A DNA stretch of 64,000 nucleotides from positions 2,790,001 to 2,854,000 of the forward strand of contig NC_134843.1 of assembly GCF_965363235.1 (NCBI RefSeq). Reading direction: 5' to 3'. Shown here one piece after another: positions 38,101 through 47,435 of this stretch. The notes under the pieces were generated by a model. It was not told the origin of the DNA. It saw only the letters and a program-made list of their open reading frames with translations, and searched no databases. Made by a program: the position numbers and the translations under genes. Each line of letters opens with the position of its first letter. Within the stretch, counting starts at the first letter, position 1. The stretch comes from Mytilus galloprovincialis (taxonomy: Eukaryota; Mollusca; Bivalvia; Mytilida; Mytilidae).

Positions 38101-41100
38101 TGTCCTTCTGTCTGTCTGCCTGTCCATCCGTCAGTCCGCCAAATCTGTTTTCAAGACTTTCTTCATGCTTGAAGATATTGATTTTGTATTTGGTGCATTG
38201 TTTTATCATGACAAGTTAAAGAACAAGTTTGATTTTCACGATTTTAGCTTTTCTACTTGTTCAGTTAAAGCCCTTTTGAATTTTTAATGAAATACTTATT
38301 AATTACTAGATTTTATGTCAAAGGGAAATAACTCATGTTTTAAAAGATTTGTTAAAGACATTGTATTCAGATACTTTTGGATTTTTCCCCTTTTCTTTAG
38401 TAAATTGTTTGAAGAATTTAGTAGTAGGTTTGTTTGTTATTTTATATAGTTTACACCATGACAGGTTATAGATCAAGTTAGAGTTTTGTTCCATTACAAT
38501 GAAATAATACCAGGTAGGAGACCTATGTATTGCCATGCAATTATCACAGAATGCTTGTTTGGTTTGAATTGGTTTACAATAAGTCATGTTTAGACCTTTT
38601 ATAGCTGTCTGTATGGTATGGGGTTTTCTAGCTTTTGAAGGCTGTACTTGACCTATAGTTACCTTAATGTACTTATTTGGACTCTGGTTGATAGTTGTCT
38701 CATTGGCAGTTATACCAAATCTCCTTATTTTATGATGATGTATAATTCAAACAGGACTGGTTTTAGTATGGAAGAATGGATACAGATTCTTTTTGAATCT
38801 TATATGTGTGTATATGAATAAAATAAATTGGTTTATGTCAAAGAATATACTGACCAAACATGGCTGTGTACTTGTACAACCCACACATCCAAACAGATGA
38901 CCCACTTTGGCAAAGGTTTTATTGTCAGTCTGAAATAGTCCTGAGTGACCATATATCTTATCCCCAATCACCGTTAGGAGGCAAAACTTCTATAATCTAA
39001 TCACCATGTTCATGTAAATAGAGTGCCATGTTCTCTGCATGTAAATAACACTAGCAACTTCCTTTTGAGGAGTCCTGACTCCCTAGGTGACCTGTTCAAG
39101 TAAAATGTCTGTCCTTTTACATAATACCTTCATTTCTAAGTGGCAGTTAAAATTTGCGAGACATATTCTGGTAGTCCTCTATGACAGGACCTGCCTTTTG
39201 TATTTATTATTAATTTGTTCTTGTCCTTAGCATGCATGAAATGTCTGCCACTAAACATTAGCTACTAACAATCAATTATAGTTTTCATACAGCACCTTTA
39301 TAAAAAGTACAAGAAGACATGATATTTGGCAATGAACAGAACAAGCTACAAAAAAATAGATATTTTTTTAAATTGATTAGTTTTGTTTTAAATTAAAATC
39401 CATAGAATTTTTTGATAATTTGTCAAAATGAAGTTTTTATCATCCTTTTTAAAAAAATATATTAAAAGTTTGGGTCACTGGACTTTATTTCACACTACAG
39501 GTTGTGCACAATTGTCAGATTTTGTATAAATTATGCATGGAAAATCCAATTTTGTGTGATAAAAAAAAACTACATCATAGAATTATAAGATAAAATGTGA
39601 GAAGATAGCTCTTATAACATGCCTTCAGATAAGAAAAAGAAAAAATGGAGTCAGCAGACCTATTTTCTTGCTACATATTAAAATTGGTAGATCCACAACA
39701 GTTTCTATTGTAATAATAACTTTTTCTGAGTTATCTCCCCTTATTTGGCAAAATTGAAAGAAAGAAAAAATTGTTTTTTTTTAGGAAAATACAGCTGTAA
39801 ATATGATAAAACATAATTTTCTATGTTAACATTGGAAGTCTTACATACTACTCTCAAAATTTGCACATTTCAAAGGTCAAGAGTGATAATTATCCACTCC
39901 AAAATAACTTTTTTATGTTTCATGTTTTAATACCCCATGAAAAATGGTAGGCATTATGTCTTCTGGTCTGTGCATCAGTCCACCAGTTTGTGATCCATTC
40001 ACCCTCTATTGTGTATCTGGTCTGTTCATCAGCCCATCAGTTTGTGATCCATTCACCCTCTGTCATGTATCTGGTCTGTTCATCAGCCCATCAGTTTGTG
40101 ATCCATTCACCCTCTGTCATGTATCTGGTCTGTTCATCAGCCCATCCATTTGTGATCCATTCACCCTCTGTTATGTATCTGGTCTGTGCATCAGCCCACC
40201 AGTTTGTGATCCATTCACCCTCTGTCATGTATCTGGTCTGTGCATCAGCCCATCCATTTGTGATCCATTCACCGTCTGTTGTGTATCAGTTTATAAGGTA
40301 GTTTACCATGAAGTAGTGTAGTCACATTTTTGTTATGAAAGGGAGATAACTACTGTTCACTTAGGTATCTAAATAAATGAAAGAGTTTATCAAATTAATT
40401 ATTCCATGTTATACTAAACATTTTGAACAAGTTTTGAGCTTTTATTCAAATGAAGTCATATTCTTCATATGTGAATTCCAAACTTTTATGAATTTTAACA
40501 ATCTTTTTGGAGAGCCACACTAGTAGCACCTAAAAAGACCTTCCATTATCATTGGTTATGAGAAGTCTCATTGAAAGGTCAATGCTGTTTAATTTCATGT
40601 TCATTTTAATTATTCATTTCAATTTCATGTTCCTTGATGTAGCTTTTGTGTACTGCTGGAGCATAAAACACAACAATCAATAACTTATTGCATTTATGAA
40701 TTAACCTTTATCTAAAAGTCAGTAAATGTTAAAGTTCTATTTTCAGTTTTGATTTAGAGGCTTAAAATAGACACTTCAAATTGTCATATAATTGGTTATG
40801 AAATGTTACTAAATGTGTATTTTGATTTTATCTTACACATGTTGAATCATTTCAGTTGACATTTGCACTATGTTAGCAATCATTTCCATTATTATGATTA
40901 TTGGTATCCTGTTGACCTTTAAAGGTCACAACTTGTTGAAAATACAACCAATTTCAAATTTTAATAATTTTTCTGATTTAAAAATGTGAAATAAAAGTTT
41001 TGTTTATTTCTATTTACCTAAATATGTATCAAAGTATTCAAAGAGGTGTGAGTGATAATCAATAAGACAGGTACTATTTGCCTAAATGTGTTTTAAGAAA

Positions 41101-44100
41101 TGTCAATTTCATAATTTTCCTTGAACAAAATGTCTCAAGAACCCGTTTAAGTTATCAGAAGCTAATTCACAAATATAAGAATAACATATACCTGAAATCA
41201 TTGTAGATTTATGTATTTTGATAGGCATTATAGCTCTAATAACATATATATGAATTTTACACCAATAAAATTATTTGATTTGATTTGATTTGATTTAAAT
41301 ATTTCTACCACTGTGTCCTGTTTCATTGGAAGTTTAGAAACATTGAGTCTTGATTATCAAAGTAATGAGAGATTTTGTATTTCTGATATTTATCTATGAT
41401 AGAATCACCTAAGCTGCAAGCCTTAATATTTGTATGAAATGCCATTTGTAGATGAAGTATAATAATATAATAGAATTCCAATATTAAGGGGAAAAGTCAA
41501 TTGTGTCTCGTTTGACCTAATAAATGTAAAATATCAAACAAATGTTTACAGTGTTCTAAATGTATCATATTACTTATTTCATCAATATTAAATGTAGATG
41601 AATTTTTATGAGTATTTTGTACTATTAAGTATTTGTTCATTGGATATATATTTCATTTTCAAAAAGAAAACTTGAAAGAAAGGCATGCATTGAATTAAAA
41701 GAAGACACAATTTCCTTTGTTTTTAAAATAACAGGTTGGAAATTCTGATTCATGTATATTTATTATGAAAAAAAAGGGGAAGTGTGGCACAGACTGTCTC
41801 CAATCTCAGGGGCAGTGGCAGATCCAAATTTTCATAAGTGGGGGCCCACTGACTGCCTAAGAGGGGCTCCAGTCATGCTCCAGTGATTCCCTATAGAATC
41901 AACAAAATTTTTCCCAGAAATCAGGGGCCATGCCCCCCGCTAAATCCACCCCTTGTGGGGTGCCCACTCCAGTCATAAAGAAGGGGCAGTGATCCTTGTC
42001 CCCTTAAATTTGCCTCAATTATAGACATGTCGTTTTTCCCACCAGTTCCATTAGGGAGGTAATCAGTATATAACATCATGTTTTTTGTCTTTCCCCAATA
42101 TGCCATACCAGAATTTCTTCTGCTTTGAATAAATGAAAGAACGTGAGGTATGCATTAAACAATTATAAATGAAAGAACGTGAGGTATGCATTATACAATT
42201 ATAAAGATAAATTGTTTAACACAGTTACTTCCCCTGAAGCCCTCATATACAATACACGCAATTCTCATCAGTGTTCAATTAATGATGATATAGTTGAAGA
42301 TGTCAAATGTAAAGATAAAACAGTGAGAAAGGTTCAAGAGAGAAAATTAATGAAAAATTATATCAAACAATCTTAATATAGTTGCCATTATGACATATGA
42401 ATTTTTATGTTTATGTCATAATGTACTTCTTGATGTATTGTTTTAAAGAATTTTGCATTTTTGTCATATCATGTATGGTAGATAATTCCACAAAACTGAT
42501 AAATTATAACCTAAAAAATCCTGAAATAACTAAAGTTTTGGCTTTTGGAACTATCAGACTACTTCGAGGAACACTGAAATGCACTGATCATAAAAAAAAG
42601 AGGTGGTTCCAACCTCGGACCTCCACCCCCCCACCCCCGGCCCTCCCCCTTTTCCCCACTGGATCTGCAACTGGTAAGGACAATTGTGTGGTTTTGATTA
42701 AAACTTATGAGCTATGGTTATTTTATAGAGCTTTCTTCTCACATGTATATCATGTACTCAGCATTATCAATTCACTGATATGATATTTATGTGCATCTAC
42801 CTTTTTATACGACCGCAGAAATTGGTATCACGTTGGCGTCGTCGTTGTTGACATCGTCCGAAGACATTTGGTTTTCGCACTCTAACTTTAGTAAAAGTAA
42901 ATAGAAATCTATGAAATTTAAACACAAGGTTTATGACCATAAAAGGAAGGTTGGGATTGATTTTGGGTGTTTTGGTCCCAACAGTTTGAGAATAAGGGGC
43001 CAAAAAAGGCCCAAATAAGCATTTTTCTTGGTTTTTGCACAATAACTTTAGTATAAGTAAACAGAAATCTATGAAATTTTAACATAAGGTCTATGACCAC
43101 AAAAGAAAGGTTGGGATTGATTTTGGGAGTTTTAGTTCTAACAGTTTAGGAATTAGGGGCCAAAAACAGGTTGCAAATAAGCATTTTTCTTGGTTTTTGC
43201 ACAATAACTTTAGTACAAGTTAATAGAAATCTATGAAATTTTAACACAAACGTTTATGACCACAAAAGGAAGGTTTGGATTGATTTTAGGAGTTTTGGTC
43301 CCAACGAATTAGGGGCCAAAAGGGTCCAAAATTAAACTTTGTTTGATTTCATCAAAAAATGAATTATTGGGGTTCTTTGATATGCCAAATCTAACCGTGT
43401 ATTCAGATTCTTAATTTTTGGTCCTATTTTCAAATTGGTCTGCATTAAGGTCCAAAGGGTCCAAAATTAAACTTAGCTTGATTTTAACAAAAAATGAATT
43501 CTTGGGGTTTATTGATATGCTGAATCTAAACATGTACTTAGATTTTTGTCGAGCCTGCAACTTTTGTTGCAGAAAGCTCGACATAGGGATAGTGATCTGG
43601 CGGCGGCTGTGTTAGCTATTTTTTTTAAAAAGCTTTATATTTTAGAAGGTGGAAGACCTGGATGCTTCATACTTTGTATATAGATGCCTCATGTTATGAA
43701 GTTTCCGTCAGTCACATGTCAAATGTCCTTGACCTCATTTTCATGGTTCAGTGACCACTTGAAAAAAAAGTTGAGATTTTGTAATGTTGAATTCTCTCTT
43801 AAACTAAGTAATAGGATAATTATATTTGGTATGTGCGTACCTTGCAAGGTCCTCATGCCCGTCAGACAGTTTTCACTTGACCTCAACCTTATTTCATGGA
43901 TCAGTGAACAAGGTTAAGTTTTGGTGGTCAAGTCCATATCTCAGATACTATAAGCAATAGGTCTAGTATATTCGGTGTATGGAAGGACTGTAAGGTGTAC
44001 ATGTCCAACTGGCAGGTGTCATCTGACCTTGACCTCATTTTCATGGTTCAGTGGTTATGGTTAAGTTTTTGTGTTTTGGTCTGTTTTTCTCATCCTTTAT

Positions 44101-45874
44101 GCAATAGATCTACTATATTTGTTGTATGGAATGATTGTAAGGTGTACATGTCTAGCGGGCAGATGTCATCTGACCTTGACCTCATTTTCATGGTTGAGTG
44201 GTCAAAGTTAAGTTTTTGAGTTTTGGTCCTTTTATCTAATACTATATGCCATAGGTCAACTATATTTGGTGTATGGAAATATTTTATGATCTATATGTTA
44301 GTCGCCCAGGTTTTATTTGACCTCGACCTCATTTTCACGGTTCATTGCTCAGTGTTAAGTTTTTGTGTTTTGGTCTATTTTTCTTAAACTATAAGTAATA
44401 GGTCAACTATATTTGTTGTATGGAAGCATTGTTAGCTGTACATGTCTGCCTGGCATGGTTCATCTGACCTTGACCTCATTTTCATGGTTCATTGGTCTTT
44501 GTTTAGTTATCTTGGTTAATGTTAAGTTTATGTGACAGTTTTTAATATACCTTTATACTTAGGACTATCAACATAATATCAATGATTAGTAAAGAAGGCG
44601 AGACATTTCAGCGTGTGCACTCTTGTTTATTACTGGCCCAGTTTTCAAGTTGGTCCAAATCGGGGTCCAAAATTATTATATTAAGTATTGTGCAATAGCA
44701 AGAAATTTTCAATTGCACAGTATTCTGCAATAGCAAGAAATTTTCAATTGCACAGTATTCTGCAATAGCAAGAAATCTTCAATTGCAGAGTATTGTGCAA
44801 TAGCAAGAAATTTTCAATTACACAGTATTGTGCAATAGCAAGAAATCTTCAATTGCACAGTATTGCACAATAGCAAGAAATATCTAATTGCACAATATTG
44901 CGCAATAGCAGGAAATTTTCAATTGCACAATTTTGCGCAATAGTAAGAAATATTCAATTGCATAGTATTGTCCCGTTTTCAAATTGGTCTACATTAAGGT
45001 CCAAAGGGTCAAAAATTAAACTTTTTTGTTTGATTTCAACAAAAATTGAATATATGGTGTTCTTCAATATGCTGAATCTAACCATGTATTTAGATTTTTA
45101 ATATTTGGGCCCGGTTATCATATTGGTCCACATTGAGGTCTGAAGTGTCTAAAATTGAACATTATTTGATTTCATCAAAAATTGAATCTGGGGTTCTATC
45201 CTATGCTGAATCTAACCATGTATTTAAATTTTGGATATTGGACCATAATAGGTAAATGTCCAATTTTAAATTTTTAAGTTTTTAAGTTTAAGTTCTTAGA
45301 CCACATTCATTCTGTGTCAGAAACCTATGTTGTGTCAACTATTGAATCACAATCCAAATTCAGAGCTATATCAAGCTTAAATGTTGTGTTCATACTTGCC
45401 CCAACTGTTCAGGGTTCGACCTCTGCGGTCGTATAAAGCTTCGCCCTGCGGAGCATCTGGTTTTTTTTTAGTTTGAAATATTTTGCAGTGAATATACTGA
45501 CACAAACCAAAAACATTACTGATGATTATGTTTTTTTTTCTATTTCAGCAAATAATACCTTTGAAGATGACCTGTGGCTCTTTGGTCCCATGTATACAGC
45601 TGCAGACATAAGCCTTACAGTTTTACTTATCAGATTTACATTACTTGGGATGGACACACTTTACTTTCCTAGTAAAACATGTCCTTATACTCACAATTAT
45701 TTTAAGCAAGTTCAAAAACGATCGTCTTATGTTAAATTACAGAAAGAAATTTCTAATTTACGTTTGACCTTGTTATGGGAGAATTTTAAAATGGCTTCAC
45801 CGTACATCGGCAGTTTAGCCGGTGCATGTGTTATTGGTGGTGTTATATATTGGCTATATAATAAATATAAATGA
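26129..45874 (+). CDS. GDAP1: GDAP1-like mitochondrial outer-membrane GST-fold protein (5 exons, complete)
   Basis: Glutathione-transferase-fold protein of the tail-anchored GDAP1 family, which in vertebrates acts in mitochondrial fission and redox balance. Exons: 26129-26197, 32111-32306, 34168-34341, 36639-36839, 45549-45874; all junctions are GT-AG and in phase, total 321 aa (human GDAP1 358). Exon 1 encodes only 23 residues ending FYFPTSFSSQK, which aligns with human LILYHWTHSFSSQK at the same exon boundary. Exon 2 gives the rest of the GST N-domain (VLLAFYEKEVPF, NAPWYVKLNPEG, VPVLQDEENIITEPDKII). Exons 3-4 give the helical domain with the GDAP1-specific insert (RLRVLTHLAAKHPALRDAYL). 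Exon 5 gives WLFGPMYTAADISLTVLLIR and a C-terminal membrane segment (about 299-317) with basic tail YNKYK. Paralogue assignment (GDAP1 or GDAP1L1) is not resolvable here. Introns 1 and 4 are large and full of repeats. Confidence 0.93.
26530..26650 (+). repeat. single copy of the 1851/2376 repeat family
   Basis: Contains CATACAACAATCACTTTTCC, CCAGATATTTTGTATTATGA and GTGATGTCAAGTAATG, matching the arms of the inverted pair near 2376. In GDAP1 intron 1. Confidence 0.6.
26655..27090 (+). mobile_element. LINE ORF2 (reverse transcriptase) remnant with internal deletion
   Basis: In shifting frames the plus strand encodes peptides typical of the linker and RT of Jockey/CR1-type LINEs: FWSYIKSTRSDNTGVAPLK, then QSVFTDETDDNIPDKG, then a KLLSNINPHNAGGPDNI-like block. 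It then jumps to KLQLDLDSAARWES followed by an MAFHPDKCT-like block, motifs that in intact LINEs lie several hundred residues apart. At least one internal deletion and several frameshifts and stops are present, so it is dead. It lies in GDAP1 intron 1. Confidence 0.7.
27469..27606 (+). mobile_element. GGAACCCC-type short repeat related to the GGCGGATC MITEs
   Basis: Begins GGGGTGGAAACAGCCATTTT and ends CCCCCTGGATCTGTC, with paired GGGGTTCCAACCC segments and the middle ATGTCCCTATTCTAATGCAT. Relatives are at 42595-42672 (partial), 49858-49983 (opposite orientation) and 58612-58738. Confidence 0.65.
28387..32034. mobile_element. 3.64-kb TTAA-flanked non-autonomous TIR element in GDAP1 intron 1
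   Basis: TTAA at 28387-28390 is followed by AGGGAAATTCCGCGATTTTT. At the other end, AAGTTTCCCT precedes TTAA at 32031-32034. Read inward from each end, both sides share AGGGAAA, an A/T-rich stretch, then TTATGTTCAT and a later TTCC block, an imperfect inverted repeat of 50 bp or more. TTAA targets are made by piggyBac and Kolobok transposases. No transposase frame survives, only short open frames. A (TTC)n microsatellite is at 30893-30919. The right end lies only 76 bp before exon 2 of GDAP1. Confidence 0.7.
30893..30919 (+). repeat. (TTC)n microsatellite
   Basis: Nine uninterrupted TTC-type triplets inside the TTAA-flanked element. Confidence 0.9.
32931..33985 (+). repeat. three tandem copies of a 435-bp unit (third truncated), GDAP1 intron 2
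   Basis: Copies start with GCGCAATGCTAGGCGGTGTT at 32931, 33365 and 33800 (periods 434 and 435). The third stops after about 185 bp. The first two copies are nearly identical. Each has a GC-rich block, CAGGTTCCAGCCCCGGCGCC then GGGG, unusual in this AT-rich intron. GGTTCCAGCCCC resembles a tRNA B box, so a tRNA-derived SINE origin is possible. GTATTTCTTA-ATCA-TAAGAAATAC forms a perfect palindrome in copy 1. Copy 3 ends in an inverted piece of the GATGGACAAGGTAT segment. Confidence 0.85.
34951..36381. mobile_element. 1.42-kb TIR element with 5-bp flanking duplication, GDAP1 intron 3
   Basis: The element (34956-36376) begins CAGGGCCGTAACTAGCCCC and ends TGTAGTTACGGCCCTG; further in, ACTGAGGCAAA pairs with TTTGCCTCA. 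GAAGT flanks both ends (34951-34955, 36377-36381). No transposase is recognisable; the longest frames inside are about 110 codons and look random. It fills most of intron 3. Confidence 0.8.
37430..38050 (+). repeat. degraded, shortened copy of the 42805-45465 mussel repeat
   Basis: Shares GGTCCAAAGGGTCCAAAATT, GATATGCTGAATCTAA and the end CATACTCGCCCCAACTGTTT with the large element in the same intron. It is followed at 38050-38150 by a hairpin-headed block (CCCCTACC...GGTAGGGG-like) with CTGTCTGTCTGCCTGTCCAT, like the head of the 11571 family. Confidence 0.65.
39958..40290 (+). repeat. 54-bp minisatellite, about six copies
   Basis: Units of the form CTGGTCTGTTCATCAGCCCA then CAGTTTGTGATCCATTCACC repeat every 54 bp. 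Because 54 is divisible by three, open frames run across it with an 18-residue period (GLFISPSVCDPFTLCHVS); they have no start context or homology and are not called as genes. The preceding GGTAGGCATTATGTCTTCTG shows that it grew from the head of an 11571-type repeat. Confidence 0.8.
40321..41812. other. part of GDAP1 intron 4, no gene seen
   Basis: AT-rich intronic DNA. The one structure is AATAAAATTA followed by four TTGAT/TTGATT units at about 41274-41296, which looks like the 3' tail of a LINE or SINE insertion whose body I cannot delimit. Confidence 0.45.
41813..41955 (+). mobile_element. GGCGGATC-type MITE copy, decayed
   Basis: CAGTGGCAGATCCAAATTTT through GGGGGCCCACTGACTGCC to CGCTAAATCCACCCCTTG, clearly the same family as 7695-7851 but with decayed ends. 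Confidence 0.65.
42132..42205 (+). repeat. 36-bp tandem duplication
   Basis: AATGAAAGAACGTGAGGTAT with the following GCATTAAACAATTATA occurs twice in tandem (42132, 42168), nearly identical and so recent. Confidence 0.8.
43545..44633 (+). mobile_element. 1.09-kb GTCGAGCCTGCAAC element nested in the 42805 repeat
   Basis: Begins GTCGAGCCTGCAACTTTTGT, with a short hairpin (GTCGAGC...GCTCGAC), and ends near GCGTGTGCACTCTTG. Internally there are five units of about 170 bp, each carrying TGACCTTGACCTCATTTTCA or a variant and a TAATAGGTC-type block. Host sequence resumes at TTACTGGCCCAGTTTTCAAG. I recognise it as another common mussel repeat. Confidence 0.7.
44683..44970 (+). repeat. 35-bp tandem array (GCAATAGCAAGAAATTTTCA)
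   Basis: About eight units of 35 bp, each GCAATAGCAAGAAATTTTCA plus ATTGCACAGTATTGT with a few changes. Each unit holds inverted halves TTGCAC/GTGCAA, so the array can form short hairpins. Part of the 42805 repeat. Confidence 0.85.
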
Positions 45875-46224
45875 TTATAGATTTTAATTAAGTGTTGTAA
45901 CCAAAGATCAAGGTCACCAAATGTTGTCATTATTTATTCATTATAATGAGGCAATTCTGTTCAATAACAGGACATAGTCTGAGAGACATATTCAATAGTA
46001 GTTATAAAATTCAATAATTCTATGTTTGTTTGGCTAAATTCATATATTGATGTGCATTTAAAAAAAAATCAAAATAATTAACAAGAAACACTTTAATTGG
46101 CATAAAAAGAAAAAAGAAAATTCCACAAAAATTAAAGTTGTTATTGAATTTTTAGGGGGAAGTACAATTCATCTTATGACAGGGGAGACAGAATTTTGGG
46201 AAACAAGTTTTCTAGTGAGAAATT

Positions 46225-47435
46225 AGTTTTAATAGAGAATAGGTAAAGGCATGGTGAAGAAGGAGTAAGGTAGAAGAGGATTGGAGTAAGAGCAAGGTGA
46301 AGTAAAAGTAAGGGGGAAGTGGATTGGAGTAAAGACAGGGTAAAGTAGGATTAAAGGGGGAGGGGATTGGAGTAAGATCATTATGAAGTATGAGTTAGTG
46401 GGAAGTGGATTGGAGTAAAGACATGGAGAAGTAGGATTAAAGGGGGAGGGGATTTGAGTAAGATCATAATGAAGTATGAGTAAGGGGGAAGTGGATTGAA
46501 GTAAAGACATGGTGAAGTAGGATAAAAGGGGGAGGGGATTGGAGTAAGAGCATGGTGAAGTATGAGTTAGGGGGAAGTGGATTGGAGTAAAGACATGATG
46601 AAGAGGGAGTAAAGGGGAGAGGATTGGAGTAAGATCATTATGAAGTATGAGTAAGGGGGAAGTGGATTGAAGTAAAGACATGATGAAGAGGGAGTAAAGG
46701 GGAGAGGATTGGAGTAAGATCATTATGAAGTATGAGTAAGGGGGAAGTGGATTGGAGTAAAGACATGGTGAAGTAGGATAAAAGGGGGAGAGGATTGGAG
46801 TAAGAGCATGGTGAAGTATGAGTAAGGGGGAAGTGGATTGGAATGAGAACATTAAGAGTAGGATTGAAGGGGGAGAGGATTGGATTAAGAGCATGATGAA
46901 GTGGGATTAAAGGAGGAGGGGATTTGAGAAGTAGTGTTAAAGGGGTAGAGGATTGGAGTAAGAGCATGATAAAGTAAGAGTAAGATGGAAGTGGATTGGA
47001 GTAAAGGCTTAGTAAAGTAGGAGTAAGTGGGAAGGGGTTGGAGTAAATACATGGTGAAGTAGTATTAAAGGGAGGAACTGAAGTGAAGGCATGACAAAGT
47101 AGGATTTAAGGGGGAGGGGATTGAAATAAAGGTATGATAAAGTAGGATTAAAAGGGGAGGGGATTTAAGTAAAGTATAGACGAAGAAGGAGTAAAGATCA
47201 GAGTAGCGCATGGTGAAGTAAGAGTAAGGGGGAAGTGGATTGGCGTAAAGGCATGGTGAAGTAGGATTAAAGGGAGATTGGAGGAAAGACCAGATGAAGT
47301 TATATTAGGGCATGGTAAAGTAAAAGTAAAGGGAAGGGGCTTGTAGAATTAAGGCATGACAAAGTAGAATTGAAAAGAGTGGATTAGAGTAAAAATTGAA
47401 GTAAGGGCATGGTAAAATTGGAGTAAAGGTAGGTG
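46225..47435 (+). repeat. purine-rich minisatellite, 85-86-bp dimeric unit
   Basis: The plus strand is almost all A and G. A unit with GGGGGAAGTGGATTGGAGTA and, half a unit later, AAAGGGGGAGGGGATTGGAG repeats with spacing 85-87 bp (GGATTG at 46321, 46408, 46493, 46579, 46664, 46749, 46835), becoming irregular after about 46900. A 221-codon minus-strand frame (46229-46894) is a by-product of the repeat (SNPLP, SPCSYSNPLP-type peptides) and is not called as a gene. Confidence 0.85.

Larger units (their letters stand above)
42805..45465 (+). mobile_element. 2.66-kb dispersed mussel repeat with inverted ends, GDAP1 intron 4
   Basis: Starts TTTTATACGACCGCAGAAAT and closes with CTCTGCGGTCGTATAAAG, a 14-bp inverted match, then GCGGAGCATCTGG. 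Internally there are three units of about 170 bp (each with AATAGAAATCTATGAAATTT and AGGAAGGTTGGGATTGATTT), blocks with GGTCCAAAGGGTCCAAAATT, and a 35-bp array at 44683-44970. I recognise this composite repeat as very abundant in mussel genomes. It is interrupted by another element at 43545-44633. Confidence 0.75.

Noticed and set aside
39944-40321. 125- and 103-codon frames with an 18-residue repeat
   Set aside because: Two overlapping frames are open at once over a 54-bp minisatellite, as expected when the unit length is divisible by three.
46229-46894. 221-codon minus-strand open frame
   Set aside because: It lies wholly in the purine-rich minisatellite. Its peptide is periodic and has no recognisable domain.
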